Part shown: positions 32,501 to 37,643 of the stretch, piece by piece
Position numbering within the stretch: the stretch's first letter is position 1
Layout of the letters: each line of letters begins with the position of its first letter
Assembly: GCA_016783885.1 (NCBI GenBank)
Contig: JADHVR010000035.1
Span: 1 to 37,643, forward strand
Length of the DNA stretch: 37,643 bases
Direction of reading: 5' to 3'
DNA from: Bacteroidales bacterium
Lineage (GTDB): Bacteria > Bacteroidota > Bacteroidia > Bacteroidales > JAADJA01
The notes under the pieces: generated by a model
Database searches by the model: none
Told to the model about the DNA's origin: nothing
Seen by the model: only the letters and a program-made list of their open reading frames with translations
Program-made: the position numbers and the translations under genes

Positions 32501-33034
32501 TTAGTATTTATGCCCATGGCAATATAAATGCCATAGCACAATGCCAACACTTACCGATACATTTAAAGAATGTTTAGTTCCGAATTGGGGTATTTCAACA
32601 CAAATATCTATATTATCAAGAATATTTTCTGATATCCCTTTGATCTCATTTCCGAAAACAAAGGCTAATTTATCAGAAGATGATGGTGTATATTCTTCGA
32701 GGCTGATACTTTTATCAACTTGCTCAATTGCGATTATGGAGTAGCCTTGTTGCTTTAATTGCTTAATTGAATCAATCGTTTTTTTGAAATAAATCCAATT
32801 AACTGAATCAGTTGCCCCCAATGCTGTCTTATGAATTTCCCTGTGCGGAGGTGTGGCTGATATTCCGCATAAATGAATTTTATCAATGCGAAATGAATCG
32901 GCAGTTCTGAAAACAGAACCAATATTATTCAGGCTTCTGATATTGTCAAGAACAATTACAAAAGGAAGTTTCTTTGATTTTTTATATTCCTCAATGGAAA
33001 TCCTGTTTAATTCGCTGTTTTTTAATTTTCTCAT
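32501..33034 (-). CDS. TrmH/SpoU-family RNA 2'-O-methyltransferase
   Basis: An SPOUT-fold enzyme that methylates a ribose 2'-OH in tRNA or rRNA with SAM. 177 residues. The three SpoU motifs are visible: NIRSLNNIGSVFRTADSF (motif 1), LAFVFGNEIKGISENILD (motif 2) and IPQFGTKHSLNVSVSVGIVL (motif 3, the trefoil-knot SAM site). It lacks the N-terminal substrate-binding extension of RlmB-like enzymes, so a TrmH-type tRNA enzyme is possible, but the target is not decided. It converges with the OMP gene and is divergent from mutS. Confidence 0.92.
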   Translation of the reverse strand: MRKLKNSELNRISIEEYKKSKKLPFVIVLDNIRSLNNIGSVFRTADSFRIDKIHLCGISATPPHREIHKTALGATDSVNWIYFKKTIDSIKQLKQQGYSIIAIEQVDKSISLEEYTPSSSDKLAFVFGNEIKGISENILDNIDICVEIPQFGTKHSLNVSVSVGIVLWHLYCHGHKY

Positions 33035-33051
33035 TATTTTTCTTTGAAATG

Positions 33052-33059
33052 CAAAATTA
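33052..33059 (-). promoter_or_regulatory. Promoter -7 box of the TrmH-family gene
   Basis: Minus-strand TAATTTTG, a perfect TAnnTTTG, lies 17 bases before the ATG at 33034. No -33 TTG is seen. Confidence 0.55.
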
Positions 33060-33115
33060 ACAATGGATTAAATAAATTGTGAATTATTTTTAATAAAATA
33101 TAATGATTATAGTTA

Positions 33116-33123
33116 TATTTTTG
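33116..33123 (+). promoter_or_regulatory. mutS promoter -7 box
   Basis: TATTTTTG, a perfect TAnnTTTG, 18 bases before the ATG at 33142. Its position shows that the upstream in-frame ATG at 33103 cannot be the start used from this promoter. Confidence 0.6.
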
Positions 33124-33141
33124 CTGACAAGTTTTATATGT

Positions 33142-35757
33142 ATGTCCAGGCAAAAAGAAATAGCGGAAACTCCTTTAATGAAACAATATAATACCATTAA
33201 AGCTAAATATCCCGATGCTTTATTACTATTCAGGGTTGGAGATTTTTATGAGACGTTTGGAGAAGATGCTGTAAAAGCCTCAAAAATTCTTGGAATTGTT
33301 CTTACCAAAAGGGCTAACGGTGCGGCTTCTTATGTCGATCTTGCCGGGTTTCCCCACCACTCCATCGATACATACCTTCCAAAATTAGTAAGAGCAGGGT
33401 ATCGTGTTGCGATTTGCGACCAGTTGGAAGACCCTAAACTGGCTAAAAAAATAGTCAAACGCGGAGTTACCGAATTAGTTACCCCAGGCGTAACTTATAA
33501 TGATAGTGTTCTGGATCACAATGAAAACAATTTCCTGGCATGTGTGCATTTTACAGCAAAAAAATCGGGTGTCTCTTTTCTTGATGTTTCAACGGGTGAG
33601 TTTTTTATAACTCAGGGTTTAAATGATTATATCGATAAGTTGATGCAGAGCTTTAAACCCAGCGAAGTTATTGTTCAAAAAAATAAGTTAGAAGATTTTA
33701 AAAAAATATTTGGTGATAAGTTTTTCACAAATACTTTTGAAGAATGGATTTTTACACCGGAATTTACAGATGATTTATTATTAAACCACTTTGGAACAAC
33801 CTCATTAAAAGGATTTGGTGTAGAGAATATTACATCCGGAACTATTGCTGCAGGAGTTATCCTTCATTATTTAAAAGAAACTCATCATGAAAAAATAAGC
33901 CATATTTCCAAAATATCCAGAATAGAGGAAGACAATTATGTATGGCTTGACAAATTTACTATCAGAAACCTGGAATTAATTTCTTCACCTAATGAAAATG
34001 CAGTTACTCTTCTTGATATTATCGACAATACAGTTTCACCAATGGGTTCACGCCTGTTGAAAAGATGGATTGTCCTTCCATTAAAAAACAAAAAGCCTAT
34101 TGAAGAAAGATTTGAAATTGTGGAATACTTTGTTAAAAATTATAATAATATAGAACCCCTTCAGAAAAATATTAAATCAACAGGCGACCTTGAACGTTTA
34201 ATTTCCAAAGTAGCTATTGGAAAAATAAACCCCCGTGAAGTGCTCAAAATAAAAGAAGCGCTTATAGCTGTTGAACGTATAAAAAATGACTACCTGAATG
34301 CTGAAAATGAATCATTAAAGAAATTAGCTGAAAAACTCAATCACTTACCAATTATCAGGGAGCAGATTAATAAGACATTAAAAAGTGATCCTCCGGCTTT
34401 GATTAACAAAGGAAATGCTATTGCGCAAAATGTTTCAAAAGAATTAGATGAGCTTCGCCAAATTGCATATTCGGGAAAGGATTATCTTATACAAATTCAG
34501 CAAAGAGAAATAAAAAATACTGGTATTCCATCTTTAAAAATAGGATATAATAATGTATTCGGATATTATTTGGAAGTAACCAATCCACATAAGGATAAGG
34601 TTCCTGAAACATGGCATCGCAAACAAACTTTGACAAACTCTGAAAGATATATTACTGAAGAATTAAAAGAATATGAACAGAAAATTTTAGGTGCCGAAGA
34701 AAAAATCCTTAAGCTGGAAATAAAATTATTTAACGAGCTGGTTTTGAGTTTGTGTGAGTATATTGAGCCAATACAGTTGAATGCACACATCATTGGCAGG
34801 CTTGATGCTTTATTATCACTTGCAGTGGTTGCCAGTCAAAATAACTATTTAAAACCTGAGATAAATGAATCATACAGAATTGAGATAAAGAACGGGCGAC
34901 ACCCGGTAATTGAAACACAAATGCCAATTGGCGAGGATTATATACCTAATGATATTTTTCTTGATAATGAGAATCAACAAATTTTGATTATTACCGGACC
35001 TAATATGTCCGGAAAATCAGCATTATTACGACAGACAGCATTAATTGTACTTTTGGCACAGATCGGCAGTTTCGTACCTGCTGAGGTAGCTAAAATCGGA
35101 TTAACAGATAAAATATTTACAAGGGTAGGGGCTTCTGATAACATCTCATCAGGCGAGTCAACTTTTATGGTAGAAATGAACGAAACCTCCAGCATCCTGA
35201 ATAATATTTCCAACCGGAGTTTGATTTTATTAGATGAGATAGGTCGGGGCACCAGTACTTACGATGGAATATCAATAGCCTGGGCAATTTCCGAATACCT
35301 TCATGAGCATCCGCTATTCAGGGCAAAAGTGCTTTTTGCTACTCATTATCACGAATTGAATGAGATGGCTTCAAACTTTCTTCGTATAAAAAATTACCAT
35401 ATTTCTATAAAAGAGATAAATAACCAGGTGATTTTTCTAAGAAAATTAGTACCGGGCGGAAGTGAGCATAGTTTTGGGATTCATGTTGCCCGAATGGCAG
35501 GTATGCCACAAAAAGTAGTAGGTCGGGCAAAAGAATTGTTGCTTTTCCTTGAAAAATCGCATAGTAGTGAAGAACTCAGGAAGCAGACAAAAAAAATTCG
35601 ACCCGGGCAAGATAATTTTCAGTTGAGTTTTATACAATTGGATGATCCATTATTGCTTCAGATTAAGGAAGATATTCTTAATACTGATATCAACACTCTT
35701 ACGCCTGTGGAGGCGTTGATGAAGCTGAATGAAATAAGGAAGTTGTTAGGGAAATAG
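33142..35757 (+). CDS. mutS: DNA mismatch repair protein MutS
   Basis: Recognises mismatches and starts repair with MutL. From ATG 33142 it has 871 residues. The mismatch-binding Phe-X-Glu motif is [13 protein letters not shown] (Phe35, Glu37). After the connector, lever and clamp domains, the ATPase has Walker A in [20 protein letters not shown] (about 616-635), Walker B in [20 protein letters not shown] (about 693-712) and the ABC signature region [19 protein letters not shown]. The end [16 protein letters not shown] matches the usual C-terminus. An in-frame ATG 13 codons upstream adds hydrophobic residues not found in the family, and the promoter lies inside that extension. Monocistronic. 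Confidence 0.97.
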   Translation: MSRQKEIAETPLMKQYNTIKAKYPDALLLFRVGDFYETFGEDAVKASKILGIVLTKRANGAASYVDLAGFPHHSIDTYLPKLVRAGYRVAICDQLEDPKLAKKIVKRGVTELVTPGVTYNDSVLDHNENNFLACVHFTAKKSGVSFLDVSTGEFFITQGLNDYIDKLMQSFKPSEVIVQKNKLEDFKKIFGDKFFTNTFEEWIFTPEFTDDLLLNHFGTTSLKGFGVENITSGTIAAGVILHYLKETHHEKISHISKISRIEEDNYVWLDKFTIRNLELISSPNENAVTLLDIIDNTVSPMGSRLLKRWIVLPLKNKKPIEERFEIVEYFVKNYNNIEPLQKNIKSTGDLERLISKVAIGKINPREVLKIKEALIAVERIKNDYLNAENESLKKLAEKLNHLPIIREQINKTLKSDPPALINKGNAIAQNVSKELDELRQIAYSGKDYLIQIQQREIKNTGIPSLKIGYNNVFGYYLEVTNPHKDKVPETWHRKQTLTNSERYITEELKEYEQKILGAEEKILKLEIKLFNELVLSLCEYIEPIQLNAHIIGRLDALLSLAVVASQNNYLKPEINESYRIEIKNGRHPVIETQMPIGEDYIPNDIFLDNENQQILIITGPNMSGKSALLRQTALIVLLAQIGSFVPAEVAKIGLTDKIFTRVGASDNISSGESTFMVEMNETSSILNNISNRSLILLDEIGRGTSTYDGISIAWAISEYLHEHPLFRAKVLFATHYHELNEMASNFLRIKNYHISIKEINNQVIFLRKLVPGGSEHSFGIHVARMAGMPQKVVGRAKELLLFLEKSHSSEELRKQTKKIRPGQDNFQLSFIQLDDPLLLQIKEDILNTDINTLTPVEALMKLNEIRKLLGK

Positions 35758-36116
35758 GTCTTTTCTCGTTGAAGCACACAGAAAACACAGATTATCACAG
35801 ATGAAACACTCATGTTTTTTGTATTGAGACACACAAGGGAATAATTAAAATGTGAGTGGCAAATAGTTATCGTATTACTAAATTTTAAACAGATGAAAAT
35901 TGGGAGATTTTGACACCATGTAGCATAGTCACATGCTTTCATTAGAGTTTCGGCAGGCAAAGGGAGACTATGAAAAGGATAGGGTAGTTTGGAAAAGGAC
36001 TGTTGGAGGGGGTGGATGATGATCAGGGGCGGTTGAATGGATGTGTTTGGTTGTTGTATGAACACATTGGTGGTTTAGATGGGGATATTTGGTGGATGGA
36101 TGGACACTTTTGGTGG
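35758..36116. other. Gene-free G/T-rich stretch after mutS
   Basis: No gene seen. From about 35950 the plus strand becomes strongly G+T-biased with repeated GGTGG and GGATGG words and several G-runs (for example near 35962, 35982, 36008, 36026 and 36081). The bias continues into the repeat copy at 36117. Minus-strand open frames here are by-products of that composition. Confidence 0.5.
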
Positions 36117-36260
36117 CTGGACGGATGTGTATGTTAGTGTGGTGGTGGTTTTTGGTGGGGGAATGCGATTGTTTGTGTAATTATTGTTGAATAAACAGGA
36201 TTATACCTGTCTGCCGACAAGGCAGGAATCCCGGTGTCGAATCTCCTTGAAGTTACAAAC
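36117..36260 (+). repeat. Direct repeat, left copy beside the MntA/HepT pair
   Basis: Shares its plan and most bases with 37352-37518: GGATGTGTATGTTA, a G-rich block, ACAGGATTATACCTGTCTGCC, AAGGCAGGAATCCCGGTGT and CCTTGAAGTTACAAAC, with identical spacing over the first 72 bases. It is followed by AACTTCAAGG, making the perfect 10-bp hairpin CCTTGAAGTT-ACA-AACTTCAAGG (36245-36267). Confidence 0.8.
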
Positions 36261-36305
36261 TTCAAGGTGCGGGATGTTCATGTTTACAGCGTATTGCGGT
36301 ATGCA

Positions 36306-36680
36306 CTATGAACCTTTGTTACCGCTTGTGCTTTTCTCCATTTCGATTATTTTTCTAAGGTCAATTGAATTTTGAGGTAAATTATTTTTTGAAATTTCCC
36401 AAATCATTTCATAGTCTATTCCAAAGTATTCATGTGCAATTAGGTTTCTTAATCCATACATTTTTTTCCAAGGAATTTCAGGGTATTTATTTTTTATTTC
36501 AAGAGGTACATTCTTTGAGGCTTCGCCAATAATTTCAAAATTCCGAATAATTGCATCAACGATTAAATAATTCATTTTAAATTCTCCGAACCCCATTTTT
36601 CCAATATATTCTTCAATTCTTAACATTGAAGTCAACATATCTTCAAGATACAAATTATAGTCTCTACTTATTGGTGTCAT
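36306..36680 (-). CDS. hepT: HEPN-domain toxin HepT (DUF86)
   Basis: 124-residue helical HEPN protein. The catalytic R-X4-H-X-Y motif is LRNLIAHEYFGIDYEMIW (Arg78, His83, Tyr85), which in HepT gives ribonuclease activity. The start MTPISRDYNLYLEDML and DAIIRNFEIIGEASKNVP are typical of the family. The start overlaps the stop of the MNT partner by 4 bases (ATGA), antitoxin first. In characterised pairs MntA adds AMP to the tyrosine of HepT and silences it; all residues needed for that are present here. The pair sits between two copies of a long direct repeat. Confidence 0.93.
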   Translation of the reverse strand: MTPISRDYNLYLEDMLTSMLRIEEYIGKMGFGEFKMNYLIVDAIIRNFEIIGEASKNVPLEIKNKYPEIPWKKMYGLRNLIAHEYFGIDYEMIWEISKNNLPQNSIDLRKIIEMEKSTSGNKGS

Positions 36681-36967
36681 ACGTATTTTACACTATTTAA
36701 AATGATTTGTCTTAATTGTTCTTTCAATCCATTTTCTGAAACCAAATCAACTTTTAGTTCTAATTCTTTTTCTAGTAATTCTTGAAGGTCAAAAAATTCC
36801 CAGCCTAATGGTTTTCGGAAATAAACTAAAATGTCAATATCTGAGTCCTTATTTTGCTCATTACGTGAATATGACCCAAAATATCCAATTCTCTCAACGT
36901 AATATTTTCGATTGAGTATTGGTTTTAGTTCTTTCAATTTGTTTTCTATATCAATTTGAGTATTCAT
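36677..36967 (-). CDS. mntA: Minimal nucleotidyltransferase antitoxin MntA
   Basis: 96-residue MNT protein with the intact signature GS-X10-DXD: GYFGSYSRNEQNKDSDIDIL (Gly31-Ser32, Asp43, Asp45). It is a polymerase-beta-like nucleotidyltransferase that AMPylates HepT. It overlaps hepT by 4 bases. The ATG at 36967 lies only 4 bases after a TAAATTTG -7 box, so the mRNA is predicted to be leaderless, as for the VapBC-like pair at 4632. Confidence 0.93.
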   Translation of the reverse strand: MNTQIDIENKLKELKPILNRKYYVERIGYFGSYSRNEQNKDSDIDILVYFRKPLGWEFFDLQELLEKELELKVDLVSENGLKEQLRQIILNSVKYV

Positions 36968-36971
36968 GTTC

Positions 36972-37000
36972 CAAATTTACAACTTTCTTTGAAATAACAA
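36972..37000 (-). promoter_or_regulatory. mntA-hepT promoter, placed for a leaderless mRNA
   Basis: On the minus strand: TTG (37000-36998), an 18-base spacer, TAAATTTG (36979-36972), then GAAC and the ATG. Both elements match the Bacteroidota pattern. Confidence 0.6.
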
Positions 37001-37115
37001 TCTTGTCTTTTATTTTTCTTAACATTGGCGGTAACTCGTTTTTAATCGCACCAAGAGTAAGAAAAACCCTGCAATATTTGAGGGTAATCGCACCTTTTGG
37101 TTATTTGGTACATCC

Positions 37116-37220
37116 CTACCTGCGACAGACAGGTTCGACTAAAATTGGTTTTACTTTTGCAAACCTAATCAGTCTCAGTAAAAATGGAATTCGTTTTTGT
37201 AATTCTTTAGTGAGTTTCAT
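37116..37220 (-). CDS. Very small ORF or gene remnant, 34 aa
   Basis: ATG to TAG on the minus strand, beginning MKLTKELQKRIPFLLRLIRF and ending VEPVCRR. A perfect TATCTTTG box lies 10 bases before the ATG. The end runs into a small hairpin (ACCTG/CAGGT near 37118-37134) of the dispersed-repeat type, so it may be the start of a gene cut off by a repeat insertion. No family is recognised. The rest of 36980-37607 shows no other gene; 37311-37335 can form two mutually exclusive hairpins. Confidence 0.3.
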   Translation of the reverse strand: MKLTKELQKRIPFLLRLIRFAKVKPILVEPVCRR

Positions 37221-37230
37221 ATTAATTCAA

Positions 37231-37238
37231 CAAAGATA
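37231..37238 (-). promoter_or_regulatory. Promoter-like box before the 34-aa ORF
   Basis: Minus-strand TATCTTTG, a perfect TAnnTTTG. It could also feed mntA-hepT from about 260 bases upstream. Confidence 0.4.
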
Positions 37239-37351
37239 AAAATATTTGTTTCTACTGTTTTTTTTATGGGTAAAGTTATTTGGAACAAGAGATTCGGCAT
37301 AACAATCTAACAGGTTCAAAGCAACCTGATAGGTTTTGGTTTAACATTGGG

Positions 37352-37518
37352 TGGTCGGATGGATGTGTATGTTACTGTGGTGTGGGTTTTTGACGGGGGA
37401 ATGATTTTATTTAGGTAACTATTGTTGCAAAAACAGGATTATACCTGTCTGCCCTGACTGCCGTCAGGAAGGCGACAAGGCAGGAATCCCGGTGTATAAC
37501 GTCCTTGAAGTTACAAAC
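37352..37518 (+). repeat. Direct repeat, right copy beside the MntA/HepT pair
   Basis: Matches 36117-36260 in the same orientation, except for a 20-base insertion at 37454-37473 that adds a hairpin (CTGAC-TGCC-GTCAG) and lacks the second arm AACTTCAAGG at its end. Confidence 0.8.
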
Positions 37519-37580
37519 TGGTGTGATTACAATTGGATAAAAAATTGTTAATAAATCACACAAGTAATATGTAATTGTTT

Positions 37581-37588
37581 TATCTTTG
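37581..37588 (+). promoter_or_regulatory. Promoter -7 box of the gene cut by the window end
   Basis: TATCTTTG, a perfect TAnnTTTG, 19 bases before an ATG at 37608. Confidence 0.5.
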
Positions 37589-37607
37589 CATCATAAAAAC
37601 AATTTAT

Positions 37608-37643
37608 ATGTGCAAAGAATATAAAACCTCAAACACACGGCTT
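37608..37643 (+). CDS. Start of an unidentified gene, cut by the window end
   Basis: ATG followed by 11 open codons (MCKEYKTSNTRL) to the last base. Only the well-placed promoter box supports it; too short to identify. Confidence 0.35.
   Translation, partial: MCKEYKTSNTRL

Noticed and set aside
35658-36065. A 135-codon minus-strand frame at the end of mutS
   Set aside because: Overlaps the conserved end of mutS and the G/T-rich block; its product is low-complexity.

Overview
The window is chromosomal DNA of a member of the Bacteroidota (Bacteroidetes), probably near the Bacteroidales/Marinilabiliales side; no species can be named. Evidence: low G+C, -7 boxes of the Bacteroidota form TAnnTTTG (often with an upstream TTG) in front of many genes, almost no Shine-Dalgarno sequences, a PorQ-type type IX secretion (T9SS) gene, a C10 protease carrying a T9SS sorting domain, and a FISUMP-domain surface protein. 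No rRNA operon, phage, CRISPR array or transposase gene is visible.

Layout. 1-3717: end of a di-haem peroxidase-like gene, lysS, a 59-residue small ORF and a secreted C10 protease. 3826-4460: a 22-bp palindrome, a full Bacteroidota promoter and a roughly 540-nt G+C-richer stretch packed with GNRA- and UUCG-capped hairpins that ends in a strong hairpin. I read this as an independently transcribed large structured non-coding RNA of unknown class. 4632-5287: a VapBC-like toxin-antitoxin pair. 5418-10271: an HD-domain gene and a giant AsmA-like protein (minus strand). 10545-10618: tRNA-Arg(ACG). 10912-17920: two paralogous secreted giants (1198 and 929 aa) built of YadA-head-like 18-residue repeats, sharing leader, signal peptide and near-identical DNA blocks; the second ends in a FISUMP domain. 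18395-19489: a secreted repeat protein. 19901-23066: the translation operon thrS-infC-rpmI-rplT, in which infC appears to start at AUA behind a strong Shine-Dalgarno. 23162-24232: porQ. 24268-26567: ispH-recF-DUF721 (DciA-like). 26560-28329: sppA on the other strand. 28483-29636: folK plus a deoxynucleoside kinase. 30057-32432: an outer-membrane OmpA/TPR protein. 32501-35757: a TrmH-family methyltransferase and mutS. 36306-36967: an MntA/HepT toxin-antitoxin pair bracketed by two direct copies of a roughly 145-165 bp repeat.

How the parts fit. Most of the window is housekeeping (tRNA charging, initiation, ribosomal proteins, isoprenoid and folate synthesis, repair). The accessory layer is envelope-directed (T9SS component, a T9SS cargo protease, the repeat proteins, an OmpA-like protein) plus two toxin-antitoxin modules. 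Both toxin-antitoxin operons have their -7 box four bases before the ATG, which predicts leaderless mRNAs. The strongest candidates for something undescribed are the structured RNA at about 3925-4460, the pair of shuffled beta-roll proteins with a conserved upstream hairpin, and the repeat-bracketed MntA/HepT island.
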